Below are positions 35,301-48,800 of a stretch of 64,000 nt of DNA, piece after piece. The position numbers and the translations under genes were made by a program. The notes under the pieces are model-generated. The model did no database searches and was not told the origin of the DNA. It saw only the letters and a program-made list of their open reading frames with translations. How positions within the stretch are numbered: the first letter of the stretch is position 1; each line of letters opens with the position of its first letter. The stretch is from Dermatophagoides farinae (Eukaryota; Arthropoda; Arachnida; Sarcoptiformes; Pyroglyphidae), in NCBI RefSeq assembly GCF_024713945.1, contig NC_134680.1:2628001-2692000 (forward strand). The letters are read 5' to 3'.

Positions 35301-38300
35301 TGTCAATTGTGCTAATAACAGATCATCATCATCATCATTGACGACAAACGATCCAGAGAATTTGAAATTCAAAAGTTGCAAAAACGAGAAGAAAAATGAA
35401 AAAAATGGAGCAGAATAGAATTCAAATTGAATACAGCGGATAAACATTATTTCATCGAAGTATTCAAGAAGATACGAAATAAAAAAAAACTTTATTGAAT
35501 TCTAAACTTTTTTCTTTTCTCTTCCCGTTTCCTTTACGCTTTTGTACTTATTCAGAATCAATATTTCAACTGTCTTTTGTTTTGTTTCAGCATTTGTATG
35601 GTGTTTCACTGGATACAAAAAAATACGTTTACTATTTGGGTGACATTGAAGTGAAAAAATTGCCAGTCCCACTCAAAAAAAAATAAAATAAATAACCAAA
35701 TAAACAACAACAAAAACAATCTCCATAATCCATTATTTGTGAATGATGATCCTCGTGGATCAAGAGTTAAAAAAAAATCATATTCATCATCATTGTATCC
35801 GTTGAGAATGAATGATGAAAAATTGAAATAAACTGATGAGCAAATGAAATATGAATTTGTTTGAATTCGCTGAGGATTTGATAGAAAAATTTTCTTGTTT
35901 TTTTCATCATCATCGTTTACATCGGCAATTGTTGAATAAAATTCCTGTAAATTTTTATTTTGTTTTCATCATTTTGCAAAAATATTTTTTTTTTTTGCTC
36001 ATTATCCGTCAACGTAAAGCTACTTTTTTGGAAAAAAAAAACAAGTACAGACTAAGTGCATCAAGGGGATGATGGTGAAAAGTTGTCATTTTGAATTTTT
36101 GATCATTTTTGTTTTCTTTATCATCATACATCAAACATTTTTTAGTATATGATATATATGGATGGTATGAAAATTTTCGTTATTGTTAAAAAATATACAT
36201 AAATAGGTAGAGTAAATATTATTACCCGGAAAAAAAACAGAACAAAAAAAAAACGTTTCTAGGTATCGATAAATGTAAAAAATGTGTGCAAAGATTTGAT
36301 TTGAAATCGAAAATTCATCGATAACAACAACGATTGATGACAATTCACTTTACTGTATATAACATCATACAGATGATGATATTCCCTTGTTACTGTTTTT
36401 GTTATCAGTTGTTTTTATTTTATGTTTGTTCAGAAAGAATCAATTTCCTTTCGTAATCAGATTTTTAGCATTACCAATTGATCATGATTTGATCTTTGTC
36501 GTTACATTTTCTCTACACACACACACACACAATGGTTCATTGATTGATTTTATTTTTTTTTAGATTTTTTTTTCACTTTTGTCGTTTCCTATATGATTAA
36601 CAAAACTTGATTATTATGGTTCAATCGGTAAAAATATAATTCCAACGGTTACCGTTCCATATCATTCAATATCGATATGATAGATTTATCAATGAAGAAT
36701 CCAAAAAAAAATTTCCAAAATTTTTCCGTCTCTTCTCGCATCGTATCAACATCGATAATACACATAGAATAGAAAAAAAATTCTGTCTGAATTGCCTTGG
36801 TGACAATTGTGGAAAAAAATGGAGCAAAAAAAAAATCAATTTTCCAAAGACTAAGACAACTGAGAGTTTACTCGTTTCGAACAACCAAGAATTGAACGAA
36901 AAAAAATAATAATTTGCACAACAAAATTCTCAACATTGATTCACATTTATTTCAAAAGATTTTTTTTTTTGTGTGATCGACAACAACAAATTGCTACCAA
37001 CAACTAAAACCCTAATCGAATGAAATGAACACATACACATACACACACACAATAAAAAACTAATAATTGATTACAATTGACATAAAAATCATTGTAATCA
37101 TCGTGATAATGATGATGACAAATTGAATTAGCTTTTTTTTTATTCTTTTCCATCTAATATCACTGTCATCAACAATCAATGTATTTTTGGACAATTTTTG
37201 TTGTTGTTGTTGTTGTTGTTGATATACTTAACACCTCATACGTCTTTGTCTATAAACATTTGACATTTTGAAATAAACAAATATTTCATTCTGTCAATAT
37301 TATTGATTTGTTTGTTCCAAATCAATGATAGAAATAGTAAATTGAGAAGAAAAAAAATAATCCCGAAAAAAAACATACGTTGGTTGGTTGACATACATAA
37401 ACGATTCACATCAAACACACAATCAAACATTGCTTAAATTGAAAAAAAGCTTAGCTTACAGTGAATGAAGAAAAAAAAATTGAAAGTCAAATTGTTTATT
37501 CCTACATTCACATCCATATAATCAATAAATGGGCCAACTGGTCAAACATGGAACATTTACAATTAATTGGAAACAAAATGTTGATTCAATCGACAACAAC
37601 AAAAAGCAGTAGCAGCAACTATGAAATTCAATTGAAACAAAATGAGAAATGAAAATAAAATGTTCCAAAGGACATTAAATGAAAAAAAATTGACAAAAAA
37701 AAGAGAAGAAAATTCCAGTATCAAATGCTATGCACGCACATTGACAGTGAATCGATTTTGTTGGTTTGATTCAAGAATTATTGTGGTTATAGATATAAGA
37801 GAAAAAGAAAACCAAAAAAATAATAATCATTGATCAGACGGTTGGATAATTAACATCGTTCACACCAAACGCACAAACACACATATGTTATTGGTTTTTT
37901 TCATCAAAAAAGAACCACATTTCATTTCTCGATTTTTTTTCAAACAAAAAAAAAATTTTATTTAGAAAAAAGCTAGAGGAATTTTTCTGTTTTTTTTTCA
38001 ATTTACAAAATAAACAACAAAAACGACGACAGCGAGAATTTCTGGTTTCGGTTGGTTCGTTGAACAGATTTTTTTTTTTGGTTGATTCAATTCAAAATAA
38101 TAATTATCGATTTTTTTTTCTCCACAAAAAAATAAATAAAACATATGACCAGTGGATCAGTGGAAATATCAAAGTTAAACAACATTCAATTTGATCATAA
38201 CTATTTTTAAAACAACAACTATGGCAAAATAAAAATAAAAAGAAATAATATCTTTCGGAAATGTAGAAAAAAAAACTTAAAACAACAACAACAACAAAAC

Positions 38301-39815
38301 CAATGTACAATTCATGTATGACTGAAAGAAATGGTCAGAAAAAAATGACAACAACAACAACAACAATCACAGCACCAACGACAAAATTTATGTGATGCAA
38401 ATAAATTATGATGATGATGATGATGGTGATGACAATTGTGTATATCTTTTTTCAGAATACGAAAAAAAAAATTGAAATGGAAATCACTACTTTTTTTCTA
38501 TCATTGATGATGATTAGGATATTTGATACAATATTTCGATACATTAATTTGTTCATGGAAAACATGTTATATCCATACATACAAACACACGCACATAAAT
38601 TTTTGATGGATTTTGAATGTTTTTTTTTTTTTTTTGGAAAAAATATATTGAACACATAAAAAATCACAAACAAACAAACACACACACACAACGGTTTGGT
38701 TTTTACCATTTATTCTCCCTAGTGACAGCAGCATGAACAGCAAACAAAAAAAAACCATTTTTTTTATTTTGTTTTGACCAAAATCCAAATTTCGAATAAG
38801 AGAGAAAGAGAGTGAGAGAGAAGAAAAAAGTCGATTCCATTTACTGATATTCATTTGATTTTTTTTTTCGTTTTCTTTCTCGAGTAAAAATAGAGAAAAA
38901 AATTCCATGGTTGTGTATGTACAATTCGTATTGGCCAATAATAAACTAATAAAAATTCTTCATTTAAACTAATAGAAACCATTAGCCAGTTGATAAACAA
39001 AACAAAAAAATTGTGTGTGAAAAAAAAAAACAAATCAGCATAGTTAACCCATCCCATCATCACCAGATGTAAAATCATTATTAAATTGTTACGCTATTAC
39101 CCATCATCATCATTGTGATGATTATGATCATCATCATCATCAAGAACAAAACGAAAAATAAAATCAAACAAAAGATGATAATAGTTTGGATCGTTACCGT
39201 TGTGGAATTTTCATTTTTTTTTATTCTTATTCTTAGAATTTATGTAAAATTGATTTATTTGAATTTTGAAAACAAACAAACAAAACAAAAAAAAAATGTT
39301 CATTTGTAACACAAACACACACACACACAGAGAAAATTTAGTCATACAAAATATATATAGACAGCCAAGACAATAGAATAAGCATCGAAAAAAAAAGATT
39401 CATCAACCCACCGACCACATTAAAATGTTGGAAAAAGATAAGAATTTTTTTTTAGAGAACAGTAAAGAATTCATTTTCTCTATTTTTTTTATTATTACAC
39501 ACAAGTATCCATGTATGGTTCATGAATCTACACTACATCTTTGTCACAATCAACAATGTCATTAAAATATTTAACCCGTTTTTTTTTGTATGTTTCTTTT
39601 TTTTGTCTAATAATAATCATCATCATCATTATCATTATAATTTGTAGCTCACATCAAGTGACACACACACACACATACAGTCATTATGCATGTAAAGAGT
39701 GAATTCCATTTGAATTCTTTTTTCTTCCGCTCATGATGAGATGTGTACAAGAATTCAACAAAAAAAAGCAAGAAAAATAAAGTCAATCAACAAAATGAGA
39801 ATAAAATGAAAAGAA

Positions 39816-39848
<33 letters not shown>

Positions 39849-42800
39849 AATACATTTCGAATCCATTATGATGATAATTTTCAATGATGACGATTTTTGG
39901 AAAAGAGAAACTTTTCCCATTCGATTTTTAAAATTTCATTCAGGTTAAAGATGAACAAGAAGAAGAATCTATTTTTTCTTTACTGCACTTTATTATCATT
40001 ATATTCATATTCACAATTAAAATGTTGATATTATTAATATTTTTTCTACTGAAAAATGAACATAGAGGTCAAAGAAAAATGACATTCGACAATTATTTCA
40101 ATGTGTGTCGATTCATACCAAAAAAAAACAAAAATCATGATGATAAGAATCAATATATGTGATTTTACTGTTTATATTTTTGGTTCACTTCATTTCATTC
40201 GTTTTTTTAACGGTTTTTACTATAAGTATGTATTGGTATGGGCGTGTGTGGTGCAAATACATTTCCCTATGGATCAATTCTCATTCAATTCCATTCCACG
40301 TTTTCATAAATGACAAAGAACGAGACAACAGAAAAATGAATAAACAAAAAAAAGATGGGAAAAAACGGCCAAATTTAAGCAAAAAAACAGCATTCGCTTG
40401 GGACATCTTTATCTTTTTTTAGCTTCAAAAAAAAGATCATCATCAACAAAATTGTATGATGGTGATGATGATAGAAAAAAATATATCCACATTCGAAGAT
40501 AATGAAATGATGATGAAAGATGTAAGACAAAATGAAAATGTATTTCAAAATCGAAACAATGGTATCTATAGGAAATACCACCGAGAAGATTCATAATCAC
40601 ATAGTCAATCAAAGCAAAGTAAGTGAGCAAAAAAAAAAACAAAATTAAGATAATTCAGCCATTATTGAAGTGTATAACACACACACGCACTCAAACACTC
40701 ATTAAATAAAGAAAAATTAAAAATAAAACAAAACTTACCTTAATTCGGTAACATTAACACCATTTAATATCCAGGTGATGAGAGAAAATGGTCGTGCACC
40801 ATATGAACGGCATACAACTTCTGTTTTCAATTCATCCGATAGATAGGAACCAATTGGTGGCTGTATATTAACATGTGTTGGATTTACTAATGAAAAAAAA
40901 AGATAATGATGTGATGTTGCAAAAATAAAGAAAAAGAAAAGAAAATTTACAATTTATAAGCAAATCAAGAACAAAAAAAAATATAAGGCAAAACAAAATT
41001 GCCAATTCACATAAATTCGTGTGTGGTCGATACACATGCACAGTGGATATGATCATATTTTTCTTTTCTTAATTCCATAATTCTCTCTTCTAAAATCATC
41101 GAATTCTCAAATACGAAAAAAAAACTTTTTCTCATACGATTTAAACGAGTAAAAAAAACCACTTGACCAACGATTCACCAACAACAATGGCAACGACGAC
41201 GACGACGACGACAACAACATTGTAGAACAAAATAGCTGGTTTCAAAGAATTTAGTCTCTTTCTCTTGAGTAAAGATTCTTTATTTGTGAACTTTATTCGC
41301 GTGCATAAAAACTATTTTTTACTTGAATGTGTGTGCTAAGTGTCTAGCCAAGAGAATATAAAACATTTTCCATTGGATATATGTACAAACAAACAGAATT
41401 CCCGTTTTTTTTTGTTCTTCTCTTTATTTTCCATCCATTTATTTCCTAAAAAACGAATAAGAATTGATTTTGAACGATAAACAAACGTAAACAATTCAAA
41501 AAAAAAAAAAAAATAACTATCAAAGAATATGTGTTAGAATTTTTTTTTTGTTCCCATTTTTTTCTGAGAGAAGGGCAAATAAAAAATAATAATAATAATA
41601 ATAATAAGAAACAAATCGAAAGAATAAAGAAAAAAAGTTATGTATGTAGAAATGCAAATGAGCCCACTAGAGAAGAGAAAAAGTCTAACGGAAATAAAGA
41701 AAAAGAGAGAGAGAGAAAGGAAGAATTTCTCAAAAACATAGAATATATCCTGTATATTGAATGTGAACAAAGAATTCTTTGGAACATATTTTTGTTCCAG
41801 TCAAACAACAAAAACAAATTTCGAAAGAAAATGAAAAGCAAAATGTTCATCAAAAAAAAAAGAGAGAAAGAGAGCGAGAGAAGGGGAGAAACTCAATTTC
41901 AACATTTCGATTTTGGATTCTTTAATTTTTTTACTTGTTTTTGCCCATTTAAAAATGACTTTACTTTTTTCAATGAATTCAATTCATGTTTCATTTGTGA
42001 ATTTGTTTGTAATCTTTTTGTTTCTCATTTTCTTTTTCTCTTTCGATGAAATACAGCAAATTTTTTTTTAAATGACAAAACAATGTGTCTGTGTTAGGGT
42101 TGCCATACGTTTTAGTGCGGACATGTTCTGAAATTTCTGTAATCATCTTGTAACGATTAGATTGTTCATGGTGATCCTATGGTTGAGAAACATTGATCAA
42201 TGGATTGTCCGGACTTTTGTTTGGAAAAAATATGGTAGCCTTAGTCAGTGTTTGTTTTGAAAAAGAATACGGTAAAGTAGAAGAGGTTGTAAAGCAGTTA
42301 TTTGCAACATATTCATACTCGATCAAACAAACAAACAAAAAATTTTAATTTATTCAACAATATTTAATTGTGTAATCGTTATTCATCCATTCATACTAAA
42401 TGTAACACTTCAATGGAATAAAAAAAAATTCGGACCTCTAAAAACTGGAAATTCAAGTGTTCCAATCGTGTTAAAGTGAGAAAATTCAACGAAAAAAAAT
42501 CGTCCAAATTATTTCTCGATGCCTCTTTAAAACAGATTGCTAGTTATTGAAGGCAACGAATCAAAAAAAAAAAATGCAAACACAAAATGAATAGTGGAAA
42601 AGTCAATGATTTTGCTATAAACAAACACAAAACGTCACAAAATCATTAAATTCGATAACAATCAACAAAACCGAATGGACCAGTTTCAAAATGAACCAAA
42701 TTGAAATTGGATCGTCCATTGAATTAAAAAAAAATGATAATGCTATGATTGGTCATATGAATGTAAATAGTAATCGAGTGGAACATATCCTAGGTCCTTT

Positions 42801-45800
42801 AGATGGGGTTCATTCATTCATTTTGTTTATTAATTTATTATTACACACACATATAACAATTATTTTCCATTTTTTTTTCTCAATTTCTATGTCTGACTTT
42901 AGCTCATATATCATATGATATTCTGTGAAACGATACTTGACCAGTAGCCAAAAAAAAAAAAAATAAAAATAAAATAAAATAAAAAGTCTTGAATGTAAAA
43001 ATGGAAAAAAATCAACTGAAAAATTAAAGACCTTAGCGACAAAAACAACAAGACTGTCGTCTATAAGAGAATTGGTGTGCGAAAAAAGGTTCCAAATGGA
43101 ACCCTAAACCAGATGAAAATGGCCTTGGAGAGAGTGAGACAAGAACCAAGATTAAAACAAGAAACTATTACGATTCTCAACGGGTTTTTTTGTCGCTATT
43201 TTTTTCACCGGAAATCATAATTTTTGTCCATTGAAAAGCAAAAGAAAAAGTAAAGACAACAACAAAAAAATTGTCTCAAAATTGTTTATCCACAACCACT
43301 CATACCCCGACACATATACGATGAAAAAAAACCCTAAACAAGCAATAAACAAACAAGAAAGAAAGTAAAAAAGGGAATGAAATCAACAAAAAGCAAAAAA
43401 AATTTTTTTTTTTTTTGATTAATTGACTGGAAAAAGAAATAAAACTCATTTCATTTCATTTCTCACAATTATTACTAGTATTTCATCATCATATTATTAT
43501 TAATGTTATTTATGTTGCTGAAAAATGAAAATGAAACAACAAGAAAAAAACGATAGTTCGTGGATCCAACAGCAAAATAAAATAGGAAAATAAAAATATA
43601 GACCATATTCGTTGGAATGATTGTCAACATGTGTGTATGCAATGTTTTTTGTTGAACCGAAACACAATACAGCATCATTTTTATTTTTGGTTACCACGTC
43701 AAAACATATAACAATGTTCCAAACAAATGAAATAAAAATTGTTTCAAACAACAACAACAACAACAACAACATTGGCCCTTGGTCCATTTGTCACCGTATT
43801 TTATTATTTCATTTTTTTATTGTCGTTTTTGGAAATAAAAACAACAACAAAAACAATGAGAAAAAAAAAACATTATGATGATTTTTGTTTTTTTTTTCTA
43901 AATAGGGGATGGGTGTGTGTGTGTGTGTGAATACTGTTAATAACAACCGTCTAATAATAACCAATAAAATTTTTACCACAATTATTTAATGATAATTTCA
44001 TGCAAAAAAAAACAATGATTCTGCAGCATGTTTTTAAATGCAAATTTTTAGATCTGTATTAGCGAAATGTTGAAATAGTGAAAAGCACATTTACCGAATT
44101 CATTGGCAAAGAAAAAAAAAGTATTTGAAAAAATAAACACACACATCAACAACATACAAAGAATTAATTTGAATCGTGAAAATAATTTTTATTGTTTGAA
44201 ATTTTTTTTTCGAAAATAAAACAACACCAGTCACTAATATTTTCACTACAAAAAAAAAACGTGGGACATTTAAACAAAAAAACCCATTATTATATAGATA
44301 TTGAAATCAATTTATATTCGATAATTGAGTACATTTAAACTAACTGCACACACCTACCACAGGATTCTACACATACTAACACACCCAACTTACAATATCA
44401 ATATCCGAATTCGTTCGAATTGATTGTTGTTTTCGCTAATTTTTTTTCCTTCTTTTTCATTTCTAGTCGTCAATATTACAATTCTACGTGACCAACATTG
44501 ATACACAAGCTATATGATGTAATATTGAAATGTACATCAGAATCGTTATATTAAGTTGTGAGAAAACTTTTAAAAATATAAATAACAGTAAAATTCTTCT
44601 TTATTATTTTTTTACTTCCGGAATTTTTTTTTTTTGATAATGATCAAAATAAAGCAATAATAACTATCACAATGAATTATTTATTGATCATATGATTGGG
44701 TCTGACTACTGTTTTTTCCTGTAAGGTGTTTTCATTGAAATCAAGTTTGAATGAAAATTTTCAATTTTATTTTCATTATTGTCGTTTTGATGATATTGAA
44801 AATTATTGGATCGTTATTTATAAATGGGTGGTGCTAAAGTCAAAAAAAAAAAATAAAATAAAAGATTAACTTTAACGTATTTGTGTGTGCATTTGTACGA
44901 GAAAAAAAAATTTCCGTTTTGAAAACATCATTTTTTCCTTAAGAACAAAAAAAAACCGGATACAATCCGAAAAGAATTTTTGAGAAACAGAATGAGAGGA
45001 AGAAAGTCATTGAATAAACACAGGGCAGAAAAAATGGAATTTGTAAAAAAACATTGAGAAAAAGAAAACGAATAAAAAAAATTGATTCAAATCTCCATCA
45101 ACGTCAACGAAACAAACAACAACCCAAATTAAGATGAGAAAAAAAATGGAGCAAAAAATGATTTAGCAAAAAAAAAACTAGAAAATTTTTATCCTTTACT
45201 ATAGCCAGTTTTCTTGTGATTTTTGTTTCTGTCCAGAAAAAACTAGTGAAAGCAAAAATAAACACACACACACACACACACACAACAATAAAGTAATTGT
45301 CGATTCGGAAAAAAAACAAACCAAGAATCTCAGACAAATAGGAGAGAAAGTCAAAAAGTGAAAAATAGAATGAAAATAACTAAAAAGACATCATCAACAA
45401 CAACAGCAATGATCTACTTACAGTTAAGTATCAATTCGACCATATACCATATGGGCAACATCAGCCTAGATGAATTTATAAGGCAACCATATTTGATACC
45501 ATTATCATTACGTTTCAATGGTGATGGCAGTAACATTGAATTAATCACCATCATTGATGATGTCGTCGTCGTCGTCGTCGTCGTCTTTGCCATTGTTTCA
45601 TTGGAATTTTTTCTTTGAATTTCATCATTTGAAACTTTTTTGTCCATTCGTTTTCGTTCCATTTGTTCACCATCATCACCAACATTTGGTTGTTGTTGTT
45701 GTTGGTAATGATGATGATTGTTGTTTGATGAAAACATTTTCATTGACAAAATGGATTGTTGTTGTTTGGGCTGAAATTCTTTGCTTGTTGAGACATGATA

Positions 45801-48800
45801 ATTGACTTTTTTACTGTCCATTAGAATGTCATCATTGTTTGTAGTTGTTGTTTTGATTGTAATTTTTTCACTATCAGTTAATTTGTTGTTGTTGTCATCA
45901 TTTTTATTTGAAATTGGAACTAAATGATCATCACTATGAAGATTTTCATTGAAAGAATTTTGTTTTTTATAATTCGAAGAATTTTTTAGATTTATTTTCT
46001 TCTTATTAGAATCATCATTGCTGGTCATGTTGTTGTTGTTGTTGTTGTTGTTATTAGTCCATAGATGATGTCTATGATGATATAATTTTTTCCAACAATT
46101 TCTAAATTGTTTTTTCGTTTCTGATTGCTGTCGTTGTTGTTGTTGTTGTTGATGATTATGACCATCATCATTATTAGTGGTCAGTGATTGAAATTTCAAA
46201 TTCATCACAACATTAGATCGTCGATCTATTTGTTTAAATAATGATGATGAAGATTGTTGTTGTATTCGTCGACCACCATTATCATTATCACCATTATTGT
46301 AATTATCATCAAAATAGTAATCAAGATTATGGTGATGATAATAATGTCCATTATAATCATTATCATCACCATCAATGGACACTATTTTATCGACATTCAT
46401 TTGTTTGAATGTGGAATCAATAATTTGCCATTCAACAATATTATTATCATCATCATCTTTGGTGTTAATTTTGACATTGGTTGTTACGGTAGAAACAATG
46501 ACAACATTTGAATGTTTTTGATTATGATTCGATTGATATAAATCACCATCATCATCATCATCATCATCATTATGATGATCATTTAGATACATTTTATCGA
46601 TAATTATCAATGCTGATGATGAATTTTTATTCAATTTTGAATCAATTTTTGATTTGTACTTTTTCGGATCAAAACGCAGCCACAATATATTCGGTGACGG
46701 AATTCCTAGTGAAAACAAAAAAAAAATTCAATCAATATAGTTGATTTCATCATAAAAATCAATGATATTTCTTATCATTTTGTTATTAAGATGGTGAGAA
46801 ACCTTTCAAAAAAAATCTTGATTTTCTTTATCATGGATTTTTATATATTACAAATTATACATTCGAAATTTTTATGATGTTTTGGTGTGAACAAAACACA
46901 TACAAACAATGGACGTAAAGAAATTCAAGCAGTTTTTTTTGGTTTTGTTGTTTATGGCTTCCTGATTATGTTCATAGAACTTGGCGGACTTTACATCATT
47001 CGTTTTTTTTCTCTTAGATTTATTTTTTCAATTTATAGATTGATTTTATATATTTGAAATCTGTGAATTCAGAATTTTGTTTTTTTTTTGTTTTGTTAAA
47101 TTCTTTTTTTTATTAGATTACAAATGGACACAGAATTCCAAGAACTATTGCTGAATCAACAAGATTCCAACAACAATAACAACAACAACAACAACAAAGG
47201 AAGAAAATGATAAAGTTTTTTTTTCATTTTTCTTATTATTTTCTTCACTGAAACTCAATTTAATTTGTGTTTCATTGTATATACGCTGTTTCATATTAAG
47301 ATCAACTCATAACTTTGGCAATATAAACAAACAAAAAAAAAATTGTTGACTCGTGTAAACATACACCTTCTATGAACAACAACAAAAAAAAAATTCAAAT
47401 TTCTTATCAAACGTATGCAATGAAGATTATGATAAAGAACGAAAAAAAAACAGAACCAATTCATATTTCGTGTTTGTTATCATTATTTTCATCATCAAAT
47501 TGGCATTTTTGTCGATAATAATCACATTGAAACTGATAGAAAGAGATAGAATATTTATCGTTTATTCATTTTTTTTTTTTCATTCACCTAGAATAAAAAT
47601 CATCATCCGATAAAAAAAAAAACAATGATACAACGTATGTTGTCATAGCATTGTATTTTTTTTCGTTCTAGTCAACTCAATAACAATAAAATATGACAAT
47701 TTTGTTCATGAAAACAAAAACAAAAACAAAGAAAAAAATGTCACCAATGTTGTACATTGATCTTCGATAACTCATATCACAAGATTATCATCATCATTAT
47801 TATTATTATTAATGATGATGACAATAGTGTTACAGGATTCTCTTGTTTTATTTTTCTTTCAAATATCGAATCAAGTGTGTGTGTGTGTGTGTGTATTTCC
47901 TGCTCCTGTTTTTTCCGGTTTTCATTCATTATTATCGTTTTTGTTGTTGCTGTTGTTGTCGATATTTTTGTGTTTATTTCGTGTTTTGAGTTTGATTATC
48001 AACATCATTGATAAAGTTTCAGTAAGATACTTGATCACGTTTCACATTCGATCATCATCATCATCATCATAATGATCAGAAAAGAAAGAATGGAAAAAAA
48101 TGAACAGTTTCTGAAACAAATTCTATTTCTAATTTTCGAAATTTTTGCTTCTTTGTCATCATCATTATTATTATTATTATTTTTAAAATTTCGAATGATA
48201 AGCAAAGAAATTCATTTGTAATGAAAGAAATTTGAAAAAATGAAAAACAATGTTGAATTTTTTTTTTAAATTTTAATTGAAATTCATCATTGTTGATAAA
48301 AACAGACACAAAGTTTTCATACAAAAGACCAGACCAGAATTTTATTGGGACCAATGGATAAAACTTTTTTACTATTAAAAATTAAATCCATTCAATCATG
48401 TGTATATTTGTGTGTGTATGTAATGCAATCACATTATTATGACTAAGAAATGAAAACTTTCTGATTTCATTGTGTAAATAATTATTATTTTTTTTTGCAG
48501 GAATCAGAACAGACACCTATTAGTCAAATGATATGGCCAGCACTTTAACTATCAAATCCAAAGACAATCTTGTTTTCGTTGAATCATCATCATAACAATC
48601 ATTATGAAATTAAGAAAAAACTTTTCAACCAATACAAATCTGTTGTAAAGAAATCTATACAAAAACCAGTTACTACATAGTGATAACAAAACAAACAAAA
48701 ATTCCGGAACAAAGTTTCAAGTTGGAATCAGTTAAAAAAAAAAGACAGAAAAAACTGTTCCACATAGAATAACAGGAAACTGAGAGAATGAGAAAGCAAA

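Noticed and set aside
41531-42049. 172-codon plus-strand frame in intron 4
   Set aside because: Almost wholly Lys/Glu/Asn then Phe runs from AAG/GAA and TTT repeats. Sits in an intron with no splice partner.
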